Source: an uncultured Mucilaginibacter sp.
GTDB taxonomy: Bacteria > Bacteroidota > Bacteroidia > Sphingobacteriales > Sphingobacteriaceae
NCBI GenBank assembly: GCA_903863845.1
Contig: CAIPDP010000122.1
Span: 1-32,639, forward strand
Length of the DNA stretch: 32,639 bases
Reading direction: 5' to 3'
Made by a program: the position numbers and the translations under genes. The notes under the pieces were generated by a model. It was not told the DNA's origin. It ran no database searches and was given only the letters and a program-made list of their open reading frames with translations. Positions 16,814 to 25,173 of this stretch are shown piece after piece (within the stretch, counting starts at the first letter, position 1; every line of letters starts with the position of its first letter).

Positions 16814-17566
16814 ATGAAAACACAAACCCTTAAACTGCTGGCTCTTTTATTATTGTCCACTTTTTTTACCGGAAAGGTATTTGGCCAGGCCGCCCAGGCA
16901 GACAGTGCGGTATTTCAGGCGAGCCTGGACAAGCAAATTGCCAATTATTATATTGCAATTGGCCAGCAATCGCGCTTGTATAGCGGCAAGGAATATTATT
17001 ATTATGATAGGGTGATCAAAGGCACACCACTATTTCCATTGAATGTGCAATCATGGGAAACCGGCGAAGTAACCTACGACGGATTTAAATACCAGGGTGT
17101 GCCTATGATGTATGATATCTACCAGGATATAGTGGTAGTGCTTTTATACAATCATTTCTCCATGTATAGCCTGATCAATGACAAAGTGAAGGATTTCAGC
17201 TTTTTAGGCCACCATTTTATCAGGATCAATACAGATACGATACCTAATGATAAATCGGGTTTAACTACCGGGTTTTACGAACAGCTTTACGCAGGCAAAA
17301 GCGAGGTTGTTGCGCGGCATGGTAAAACTATACAGCATAATGCATCAGTGGAAAATTCGCTGGAAACCTATTTTTTGGAAGCCCACGACTATTTTTTGAA
17401 AAAAGGGAAAACCTGGTATAAGGTTAATAGCCAGGGAGCCTTGTTAAGTGTATTGAAAGACAAAAAGCCTGCTCTGCAAAAATACCTGAAAGACAATAAT
17501 ATTGTTTTCGGTGATAATCCGGAGTTGGCATTAGGCTTAGTGGCCGCTTATTATGATCGATTGTAG
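16814..17566 (+). CDS. Secreted protein of unknown function preceding the TonB receptor
   Basis: A 250-residue product if the ATG at 16814 is used, which gives a good signal peptide (LLALLLLSTFFTGKVFGQ) and follows a T-rich stretch. The frame opens 19 codons earlier at a TTG that I do not favour. I do not recognise a family. After the signal, the mature protein is rich in Tyr (GKEYYYYDRVIKGT) and has short hydrophobic strands (YDIYQDIVVVLLYNHFSMY). It has no lipobox Cys and no membrane segment beyond the signal. It lies 91 nt upstream of the TonB receptor on the same strand and may belong to the same transport locus, perhaps as a periplasmic partner. This is inference from position only. The 240-nt gap before it holds the infB terminator and an AT-rich stretch with a 12-bp palindrome (16689-16700). 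Confidence 0.7.
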   Translation: MKTQTLKLLALLLLSTFFTGKVFGQAAQADSAVFQASLDKQIANYYIAIGQQSRLYSGKEYYYYDRVIKGTPLFPLNVQSWETGEVTYDGFKYQGVPMMYDIYQDIVVVLLYNHFSMYSLINDKVKDFSFLGHHFIRINTDTIPNDKSGLTTGFYEQLYAGKSEVVARHGKTIQHNASVENSLETYFLEAHDYFLKKGKTWYKVNSQGALLSVLKDKKPALQKYLKDNNIVFGDNPELALGLVAAYYDRL

Positions 17567-17657
17567 CAGATCATCGTCTGAATCCGTATCAGTCGAAATT
17601 CCAGTTCCCCCGAAGCCATTTAATTCTTGAATCCTATTTGAACGAACAATTATTCTG

Positions 17658-20420
17658 ATGAAAAAAATATACTTTTTAAGCTTTTGTTTCGCACTTCTGT
17701 TTAAACTGGCTTCGGCCCAGGATAACGGTAAGACCATCGGCGTCAGCTATCAGCAGGCGGGTATAGTACAGGTGGTGAGTGACCTGGAATCGAAAACAGG
17801 GTACCATTTCTTTTACAATCCAGCCCAGTTTGATAGTTTAAAGGTAACGCTGCAGGCCACCGACCGGACGCTTGCTGCGGTGCTGAACCTGGCTTTTAAG
17901 GGCACTGATTTTAATTTTACTATCAAAGATAAGTTTGTGTTTTTGATCAAGGGAAGGCAGATCGCGGCTAATTTGCCACCTGGCTTTTTTACCAGTACGC
18001 AGTCGGCAGCTATACCGGCGTCAACAGTTACCGATTATTCGACCGACCAGGTGCAACAAAAGGTTGCGGAGGCCACTACCGAGAATAAGCTGTACGAAAT
18101 TGGCTTAAGAACCAACAATATTAAACCGGGTAATTCAACCCTGGCCGGTTATGTGCGCAATATTAAAACCGGTGAAGCGGTAATAGGTGCCAGTATCTAC
18201 GTGCCCGATACGAAGACGGGTGCCGCGTCTGACCAGTTTGGCTATTTTTCGCTTACCCTGCCCCGCGGTAAACAAACCCTTATTGTTAAGGGTCTGGGTA
18301 TGAAAGATACCCGCCGCCGTATCATATTATATTCTGACGGCAAACTCAATATCGAGATGCAGGAACAGGTGACCTCGTTAAAAGAAGTTACGATCTCGGC
18401 CGAAAAAGTAGCAAATGTGAAAAGTGTGGAAATGGGCGTCAACAAACTCGACATCCGCAGCATTAAACAAATTCCTACAGCATTCGGCGAAGCAGACGTT
18501 CTGCGGGTTGTGCTCACACTACCGGGTGTACAATCGGTGGGTGAAGCCACAACCGGCTTCAACGTACGAGGTGGTGCTGCCGACCAGAACCTGATCCTGT
18601 TCAATGATGCAACGATCTATAATCCTTCGCACTTTTTCGGATTTTTCTCGGCATTTGATCCCGATCTGGTGAAAAATATCGAATTATATAAGAGCACGAT
18701 ACCGGAGAAATACGGAGGCAGGCTTTCCTCGGTATTGGAAGTTACCGATCGCGATGGCAATAAAAAGAACTTTACAGGCTCGGCAGGTATAGGTTTGCTA
18801 ACCAGCAGGATCAACCTAGAAGGGCCGATCGTAAAAGATAAAACCTCGGTAATTTTTGGAGCGCGTACTTCTTATTCCGACTGGCTTTTAAGTCTGTTAC
18901 CGCCTGCTTATAAAAATAGCTCGGCTTCGTTTTATGATGTGAACCTGGGTATCACCAGCCAAATCGACGATAAAAACACAATTTACCTGATGGGCTACGT
19001 TAGTCAGGACAAGTTCAGGCTAAATAGCGACACATCCTACGCTTATGGCAATAGAAATGCCAACATTAAATGGAAGCATAATTTCAACAATAAACTGTAT
19101 AGTATTTTCCTGGTGGGATATGATCATTATGATTATAATGTTTCCAGTACTCAAAATGCGATTGATGCGTATAAACTCGACTTTGGCATCAACCAATACA
19201 ACGGCCGGTTAGATTTTACCTATTACCTGAACCCCAAAAACACGATCGATTTTGGTGTTAGTACGATCTATTATAGTATGAACCCTGGGCAGGAAGTGCC
19301 GGATGGCAAACAATCACTGGTTATACCACAGATCGTGCCGCAGGAACAGGCATCTGAAAATGCGCTTTACCTGGGTGATAAATATGATATAACACCCGAA
19401 TTTTCGGTAAGTGCGGGCATACGCTATTCGCTTTATGCTTACCTCGGCGCACAAACTGTTGACAATTATGCAGCGAACCTGCCCAAAACCGCCATTAACG
19501 TAGTAGATAGCACTACTTACGGCAAGGGCAAGGTGATCAATACCTATAAGGGCCCCGAGATCAGGCTGTCGGCAAGATATAATCTGAGCGACGACCTTTC
19601 TTTGAAGGCGGCTTATAACACCTTGCGGCAATACATTCACCTGTTGTCAAACACCACCTCTATATCGCCGACGGATACTTATAAGTTAAGCGACCCTAAT
19701 ATTAAACCCCAGTTTGGGCAACAGATATCCCTTGGACTTTACAAGAACGCGGCTTCAAATACCATCGAAACCTCGGTTGAAGTGTATTATAAAAAGATAA
19801 ATAATTACCTCGACTACCGTAGCGGTGCCACACTCTTATTGAATGACCATGTTGAACAGGAGGTGATCAATACCCAGGGTAAAGCCTATGGTGTTGAATT
19901 TTTGGTGAAGAAAACGGCAGGAAAATTGAATGGCTGGATCAGCTATACTTATGCACGTACCTTCCTGAAACAGGACGACCCCAATGCCGGCGAACTGATC
20001 AATAACGGGAATTTTTACCCTGCCAGTTATGATAAACCGCATGACTTTAATTTTAACGGAAATTACCGTGTAAGTCACCGGTTTAGTATCTCGCTCGATA
20101 TGACCTATAGCACTGGCCGGCCAATAACCCTGCCGATAGCCAAATATGAATACGGTGGCTCTGAGCGGGTATATTATTCAGACCGGAATGCTTACCGTAT
20201 CCCGGATTATTTCAGAACAGATTTATCAATGACGATCGAAGGAAATCACAAGGTGCATCAATTAACCCACAATTCCTGGTCGATTGGTGTATACAACCTG
20301 ACGGGGCGAGCCAATGCTTACTCTACTTATTTCCAGGAACAAGGCGGTGTGATCAATGGTTACCAGCTGTCGATATTTGCACGCCCGATACCTTTTGTTA
20401 ATTATAATATTCGTTTCTAG
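17658..20420 (+). CDS. TonB-dependent outer-membrane receptor with STN and CarboxypepD-like domains
   Basis: A 920-residue outer-membrane transporter energised by TonB. Domains in order: signal peptide (to about residue 20, ASA), an STN-like N-terminal domain (about 25-100, VSYQQAGIVQVVSDLESKTG), a linker, a carboxypeptidase-regulatory-like beta-sandwich (about 157-245, TLAGYVRNIKTGEAVIGASI), a plug (about 277-361, GFNVRGGAADQNLILFNDAT) and a 22-strand-type barrel ending in Phe (NYNIRF). The CarboxypepD-plug layout is common in Bacteroidota. STN is often used for FecR signalling, yet no fecI/fecR pair is present. The first DUF4249 gene starts two nucleotides after its stop, so they are almost certainly co-transcribed. 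The substrate is not predictable from the sequence. Confidence 0.93.
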   Translation: MKKIYFLSFCFALLFKLASAQDNGKTIGVSYQQAGIVQVVSDLESKTGYHFFYNPAQFDSLKVTLQATDRTLAAVLNLAFKGTDFNFTIKDKFVFLIKGRQIAANLPPGFFTSTQSAAIPASTVTDYSTDQVQQKVAEATTENKLYEIGLRTNNIKPGNSTLAGYVRNIKTGEAVIGASIYVPDTKTGAASDQFGYFSLTLPRGKQTLIVKGLGMKDTRRRIILYSDGKLNIEMQEQVTSLKEVTISAEKVANVKSVEMGVNKLDIRSIKQIPTAFGEADVLRVVLTLPGVQSVGEATTGFNVRGGAADQNLILFNDATIYNPSHFFGFFSAFDPDLVKNIELYKSTIPEKYGGRLSSVLEVTDRDGNKKNFTGSAGIGLLTSRINLEGPIVKDKTSVIFGARTSYSDWLLSLLPPAYKNSSASFYDVNLGITSQIDDKNTIYLMGYVSQDKFRLNSDTSYAYGNRNANIKWKHNFNNKLYSIFLVGYDHYDYNVSSTQNAIDAYKLDFGINQYNGRLDFTYYLNPKNTIDFGVSTIYYSMNPGQEVPDGKQSLVIPQIVPQEQASENALYLGDKYDITPEFSVSAGIRYSLYAYLGAQTVDNYAANLPKTAINVVDSTTYGKGKVINTYKGPEIRLSARYNLSDDLSLKAAYNTLRQYIHLLSNTTSISPTDTYKLSDPNIKPQFGQQISLGLYKNAASNTIETSVEVYYKKINNYLDYRSGATLLLNDHVEQEVINTQGKAYGVEFLVKKTAGKLNGWISYTYARTFLKQDDPNAGELINNGNFYPASYDKPHDFNFNGNYRVSHRFSISLDMTYSTGRPITLPIAKYEYGGSERVYYSDRNAYRIPDYFRTDLSMTIEGNHKVHQLTHNSWSIGVYNLTGRANAYSTYFQEQGGVINGYQLSIFARPIPFVNYNIRF

Positions 20421-20421
20421 C

Positions 20422-21606
20422 ATGAGAATAGATCGGGAAAGCATAGTGATGTGGATGATTGGCTTGATATTAATCGGATCGGGCGGCTGTAAGCGATTAT
20501 ATACGCCACCGGCTATCAAGGCCCCGAATAATTACCTGGTTGTTGAAGGCGTGATCAATACTGGATCCGATTCATCGTTGATCCGTTTGACGCGTACGGT
20601 ACCCTTGTCATCGCTAAATGGATCGACTCCGGAAACCGGCGCTACTATTAATATAATTTCTGATGCTAACCTGAGCTACCCTGTATTTGAAAAGGGAAAT
20701 GGATATTATATAAGCAAACCTGTTAACGGAAACGGACAAACAAAATATGCGCTGAAAATAACGACCAAAAACGGCGAAAGCTACCAATCTGATTTTGTTT
20801 CGCCCATCAATTCACCAGCAATAGATAGTGTGTATTACAAGGTTAAAAGCGATGGCGTTGATATCTATTTAGATACGCATGACCCAACAAATTCGGCAAA
20901 GTATTATCGCTGGGATTATACCGATACCTACCTTTTTCACACAGCATTCCATTCAATCGGTAAATTTGCAAAAGCCCCTAAAGACACAGTTGTTTTCAGA
21001 CCCCTTGCCGAGCAGAACTTTCAATGCTGGCACAGCGATACTTCTTCGAGTATTTTGCTGGGCTCTACTGCAAAACTTAGCCAGACTGTTATATCGCAAG
21101 CACCTATCGTTTCCATACCTTCAACTTCTATTAAAATATCAAATCGCTATAGTATAAACGTCAATCAATACGGGCTTACAACCGATGCCTATAACTACTA
21201 TTATCTGCTTCAGCAGAATACCCAAAACATAGGTACAATATTTGACCCGCAACCTTCTCAGGTGCCCGGTAACATACACAGTCTTAGTAACCCAGCAGAA
21301 GTAGTGATCGGCTATATTACAGCTGGAAAGCCGACCAAATACCGGATATTCATTGATACACATAATTTGCCCGCCTGGCTGTCGGACAATCCTTACTCGG
21401 GATGTTTGTTGGACACAGATTATTACCATCCGGGGCGGGGTCAAAACTCTATTGCAGATTACATCTATACTGGCATAGACATACCGGTTAATCCTGTTGC
21501 ACCTCCATTGTCGGCGATCATTGGTTGGTCTGGATCATCTCCCTATTGTGTGGATTGTACGCTAAATGGAACTAATATAAAACCCGATTACTGGACAGAT
21601 TTTTAA
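20422..21606 (+). CDS. DUF4249-family lipoprotein, copy 1
   Basis: A predicted lipoprotein of about 394 residues; family DUF4249, function unknown, usually next to TonB receptors in Bacteroidota. I choose the ATG at 20422 because it lies just past the receptor stop; a second ATG (20449) also gives a signal peptide. The lipobox is IGSGGC, after which the mature chain starts CKRLYTPP. Diagnostic motifs seen: VVEGVINTGSDSSLIRLTRT, THDPTNSAKYYRW, FQCWHSDTSS, GTIFDPQPSQVPGNIH and the C-terminal CVDCTLNGTNIKPDYW. The two cysteines of CVDC may pair. It forms a set of five tandem paralogues. With copies 2 and 4 it shares PETGA-type and VPLSS words, so I call it subtype A. It overlaps copy 2 by one nucleotide (TAATG). 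Confidence 0.88.
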   Translation: MRIDRESIVMWMIGLILIGSGGCKRLYTPPAIKAPNNYLVVEGVINTGSDSSLIRLTRTVPLSSLNGSTPETGATINIISDANLSYPVFEKGNGYYISKPVNGNGQTKYALKITTKNGESYQSDFVSPINSPAIDSVYYKVKSDGVDIYLDTHDPTNSAKYYRWDYTDTYLFHTAFHSIGKFAKAPKDTVVFRPLAEQNFQCWHSDTSSSILLGSTAKLSQTVISQAPIVSIPSTSIKISNRYSINVNQYGLTTDAYNYYYLLQQNTQNIGTIFDPQPSQVPGNIHSLSNPAEVVIGYITAGKPTKYRIFIDTHNLPAWLSDNPYSGCLLDTDYYHPGRGQNSIADYIYTGIDIPVNPVAPPLSAIIGWSGSSPYCVDCTLNGTNIKPDYWTDF

Positions 21607-22802
21607 TGATGAACAAAAAAATATTCATTCCAATTATTTTAATCACCGTATCATTGGCCGGTTGGCTGGGATGCAAAAAGCTCTATAACCCGAAGATCAT
21701 TTCTTCGGGTGGAAATTATCTTGTTGTGGAAGGCGTGATCAATACCGGGAGCGATCCTTCATTGATTAAACTAAGCCGAACAGTACCCTTGTCATCAAAC
21801 TCATCGGCAAAGCCCGAAACAGGTGCAATTATCAGTATCGTTACCGATGGCGGTATCAATTACCCGGTAACAGAAACGGGTAATGGAAATTATGTTGGTG
21901 CCATCATCAATTCTAATGCGGCTGTTAAGTACAGTCTTAAGATCGTAACGAACGGCGGCGAGACCTATCAATCAGATTTTGTATCAGCCAAAAACTCACC
22001 TCCGATCGATAGTGTATATTACAAAATAACAAATAACGGTATCAATATTTATGCAGATACCCACGACCCTACCAATAGTTCGAGATATTATCGCTGGGAT
22101 TTTACTGATACCTACATCTTCCACTCAGCATTTGACTCTTATGGTTACTATACACCAATACCTAAGGATACGGTATTGGCAAGGCCTCCTTCGCAACAGA
22201 TCTATCAATGCTGGCTAAATGACACTTCATCGAATGTTATTGTCAGCTCTACTGCAAAATTGACCAACGATGTAGTGTCTGGTAACCTGATCTCTACCAT
22301 CGCTTCTAACTCTGAGAAAATTGCTAACCGCTATTCGATCCAGGTCAATCAATATATTCTCACGGTAGATGCGTTCAATTATTACCAGCAATTAAAGAAT
22401 AATACGCAATCGCTGGGTACCATTTTTGATCCACAGCCTTCCGAATTGCCGGGCAATATTCACTGTCTTTCTAATCCTGCCGAAGTAGTGATCGGGTATA
22501 TAACAGCTGGCGCGCCGTCAAAAACCCGAATATTTATTGATAACCGAAATTTGCCGAACTGGCAATCGATCAATTATTACGCCGGTTGTTTGCTGGATAC
22601 AGACCTTTACAAATACGCGCAAAAAGGTGGGGGCTTCATCAACCAGGTAGCCCTGAATATATATCCGGGCTATGCTATCCCGGTATTGCCTATTGCTGTA
22701 CCTAATGGGCCAATTTTGGGATGGTCGGCATCAAATCCGGCTTGTGTTGATTGTTCGCTCCGTGGTTCAAAAATCAAACCATCTTATTGGATAGATTATT
22801 AA
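21606..22802 (+). CDS. DUF4249-family lipoprotein, copy 2
   Basis: A lipoprotein of 398 residues, DUF4249 family, unknown function. The signal (MNKKIFIPIILITVSLAGWL) ends in a lipobox with Cys followed by KKLYNPK. Motifs: VVEGVINTGSDPSLIKLSRT, THDPTNSSRYYRW, YQCWLNDTSS, GTIFDPQPSELPGNIHCLSN and CVDCSLRGSKIKPSYW. Its ATG overlaps the stop of copy 1 by one base; an alternative start is the next codon, also ATG. It is close in sequence to copies 1 and 4 (subtype A) and is read continuously with them. Three nucleotides separate its stop from copy 3. If the proteins are surface lids or partners of the single TonB receptor, this would be one of several variants; this is not shown by the sequence. 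Confidence 0.88.
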   Translation: MMNKKIFIPIILITVSLAGWLGCKKLYNPKIISSGGNYLVVEGVINTGSDPSLIKLSRTVPLSSNSSAKPETGAIISIVTDGGINYPVTETGNGNYVGAIINSNAAVKYSLKIVTNGGETYQSDFVSAKNSPPIDSVYYKITNNGINIYADTHDPTNSSRYYRWDFTDTYIFHSAFDSYGYYTPIPKDTVLARPPSQQIYQCWLNDTSSNVIVSSTAKLTNDVVSGNLISTIASNSEKIANRYSIQVNQYILTVDAFNYYQQLKNNTQSLGTIFDPQPSELPGNIHCLSNPAEVVIGYITAGAPSKTRIFIDNRNLPNWQSINYYAGCLLDTDLYKYAQKGGGFINQVALNIYPGYAIPVLPIAVPNGPILGWSASNPACVDCSLRGSKIKPSYWIDY

Positions 22803-22805
22803 ATT

Positions 22806-23975
22806 ATGGAGAAAACAATTTGCATATTTTTTTTACTGATCTGTTTAATTGCGGGATGGGAGAGTTGTACCAAAAGCTATACGCCTAAAATCGTTGCAGG
22901 CAACCTTAATTACCTGGTAGTAGAGGGTTTTATTAATATAGGAAACGATTCTGCCATTTTCAACCTTAGCCGTACTGTAAAAGTTAATGCTGGTGTTGAT
23001 ACTGCAGTAGAAACAGGTGCCATTTTGAATATTGAAGGCATCGATAATAAAAGCTTCCCTGTCCCGGAACTCGGAAAAGGTAAGTATGGTGTGGCCGGGC
23101 TTTCTTTGGATAATACCAAACAATACCGGTTGCGGATAAAAACTACCGACGGAAATAGTTACCTGTCTGATTTCACAAAAGCAAAACTAACACCGCCAAT
23201 AGACAGCGTTGGCTATACCCAATTAAGCAACGGAATACAGGTTTATGTGAATACACACGACCCCAATAATAACACCTTATATTATCGATGGGCCTATAAT
23301 GAAACCTGGGAGTTCCATGCTTTTTATCCATCATTTTATTATTCTGACGGAAGTGCGATCCAGCAACGAACGCCCGACCTCCTCAATTTTTACTGCTTTA
23401 CCAATACGGCTTCAACCAGTATTACCCTTGGTTCGTCGGCTAAATTGAAGCAGGACGTTATATACCAACAGCCGATCATATTTATACCAGCAACTTCCGA
23501 GAAGATTGAGTCTCGTTACAGCATTTTGTTGAAACAATATGCCATGACCAGCGACGAATTTAATTATTGGCAGAGTTTACAAAAGAACACCGAGAAGATC
23601 GGTTCTATATTCGATTCACAACCATCCGAAATCCAGGGTAATATTCATTGTATTTCCAATCCCTCTTTGCCGGTGGTGGGCTATATCGGATCCACCAATA
23701 TGCAATCGAAAAGGGTGTTTATTGCCAAAACAGATTTGCCGACAAAGTGGGTTGCTACGTATCCCTATTCCTGCCCGCTGGATTCCTTTCTTTATTGTCG
23801 CCCGCCCTATTGTATCAACGATGTGGCAGCCCACCTCATACCCCAGCCTTCCGAAGAAGTGCCAACAACAGCCATTTTTGGCTCAGATGGCTTACCTGTT
23901 GGCTTCTTGGGATCCTTTAATACCTGTGTTGATTGTACAATTCGTGGAACCAAACAAAAACCTAGTTTCTGGTAA
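22806..23975 (+). CDS. DUF4249-family lipoprotein, copy 3 (divergent)
   Basis: A lipoprotein of 389 residues, DUF4249 family. The signal peptide ends AGWESC, followed by TKSYTPK, the only copy with Thr rather than Lys after Cys. It keeps THDPNNNTLYYRW, GSIFDSQPSEIQGNIHCISN and CVDCTIRGTKQKPSFW, but the central QCW..DTS motif is changed to FYCFTNTAST. It shares SRTVK and YNETW/YQETW words with copy 5 rather than VPLSS with the others (subtype B). The chain ends directly at Trp of the PSFW motif, without the two or three residues present in the others. One nucleotide separates its stop from the copy 4 ATG. A long frame in a second register overlapping its 3' end is an artificial extension of copy 4. 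Confidence 0.87.
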   Translation: MEKTICIFFLLICLIAGWESCTKSYTPKIVAGNLNYLVVEGFINIGNDSAIFNLSRTVKVNAGVDTAVETGAILNIEGIDNKSFPVPELGKGKYGVAGLSLDNTKQYRLRIKTTDGNSYLSDFTKAKLTPPIDSVGYTQLSNGIQVYVNTHDPNNNTLYYRWAYNETWEFHAFYPSFYYSDGSAIQQRTPDLLNFYCFTNTASTSITLGSSAKLKQDVIYQQPIIFIPATSEKIESRYSILLKQYAMTSDEFNYWQSLQKNTEKIGSIFDSQPSEIQGNIHCISNPSLPVVGYIGSTNMQSKRVFIAKTDLPTKWVATYPYSCPLDSFLYCRPPYCINDVAAHLIPQPSEEVPTTAIFGSDGLPVGFLGSFNTCVDCTIRGTKQKPSFW

Positions 23976-23976
23976 G

Positions 23977-25170
23977 ATGAAAAAGATGATCGGGCATATT
24001 GGTTTGGTGTTTTTTTGCTTTTCGGGGATGGCTTGTAAAAAGCCATATTTACCACCCGTAATTAATACTTCCAATAGTTTCCTGGTAGTGGAGGGGGTGA
24101 TCAATACCGGCAACGACTCAACATTTATACATCTGAGCCGTACCGTTCCGCTTTCTTCGACGCTAAAGTCGATACCTGAAACCGGATCAGTTGTTACAAT
24201 AATAACTGACGCCGGCACGACTTACCCTGTAATGGAAAAAGGGAATGGCGACTATTCGGCAACCGCTATTAGTGCAAAAACAAATTCAAAATATGCGTTG
24301 AAAATAATAACTGCCAATGGCAAAGCCTACCAATCGGATTTTATTTCGGGTAAAAATTCGCCGCCGATCGATAGCGTTTACTACAAGGTGACGGGTAGTG
24401 GTGTAAACGTTTATGCTGATACCCACGATCCGGCCAATAATTCAAAATATTACCGTTGGGAATATATCGAGACTTATGAGTATCATTCAGCATTTCACAG
24501 CTACGACTCGCTGGCGACGATGCCAAAAGATACCGTATTGATGAGACATTTCGGAAGTCAGATATACCAATGCTGGCAAAGTGATACCTCAACCAGTATC
24601 ATACTTAACTCTTCGGCCAAATTGACAACCGATATTATCAACCAAAACCAGGTGGCATTTATACCTTCAACGTCGGAAAAGATCGCAGGGCGTTACTCCA
24701 TTCTGGTCAAACAGTATGCGATGACACCCGAGGCCTATAACTATTACCAGATACTGCAGAAAAATACTGAAAAGCTGGGTACCATTTTTGATGCGCAGCC
24801 ATCCGAATTACCTGGGAATGTTCATTGTTTAAGCGACCCTAATGAAGTCGTTATTGGCTACATTACTGCCGGCGCCGTAGCCCAGGGAAGAATTTTTGTT
24901 GATAACAGGGACCTCCCGGACTGGCAATCGGACAACCCCTATGCTTCATGTCACCTGGATACTGACGTATTTGTAAGGGCTATTGTAGGCACAAAAGCTA
25001 CCGAGAACGAGGTAAAAGAATATATATACACTGGGATTCATTACCCGGTTGCTGATGTTATTAATCCAATATCCCGATTAGTGATCGGATACTCGGCATC
25101 ATTACCCTTTTGCGTTGAATGTACGGTTCGGGGTACCAATGTGAGGCCTAAATTTTGGACAGATTATTAA
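23977..25170 (+). CDS. DUF4249-family lipoprotein, copy 4
   Basis: A lipoprotein of 397 residues, DUF4249 family. The open frame runs 85 codons further upstream inside copy 3, but that stretch is not a signal peptide and has no DUF4249 similarity. The ATG at 23977 gives a clean lipoprotein signal (MKKMIGHIGLVFFCFSGMAC, Cys20) and follows the copy 3 stop by one base. The mature chain starts CKKPYLPP. Motifs: VVEGVINTGNDSTFIHLSRT, THDPANNSKYYRW, YQCWQSDTST, GTIFDAQPSELPGNVHCLSD and CVECTVRGTNVRPKFW. It belongs with copies 1 and 2 (subtype A). Three bases lie between its stop and copy 5. Confidence 0.88.
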   Translation: MKKMIGHIGLVFFCFSGMACKKPYLPPVINTSNSFLVVEGVINTGNDSTFIHLSRTVPLSSTLKSIPETGSVVTIITDAGTTYPVMEKGNGDYSATAISAKTNSKYALKIITANGKAYQSDFISGKNSPPIDSVYYKVTGSGVNVYADTHDPANNSKYYRWEYIETYEYHSAFHSYDSLATMPKDTVLMRHFGSQIYQCWQSDTSTSIILNSSAKLTTDIINQNQVAFIPSTSEKIAGRYSILVKQYAMTPEAYNYYQILQKNTEKLGTIFDAQPSELPGNVHCLSDPNEVVIGYITAGAVAQGRIFVDNRDLPDWQSDNPYASCHLDTDVFVRAIVGTKATENEVKEYIYTGIHYPVADVINPISRLVIGYSASLPFCVECTVRGTNVRPKFWTDY

Positions 25171-25173
25171 AAA

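Noticed and set aside
23722..23976. 85-codon N-terminal extension of DUF4249 copy 4
   Set aside because: It lies within copy 3 in another frame, lacks DUF4249 similarity and a signal peptide. The ATG at 23977 starts a proper lipoprotein signal.
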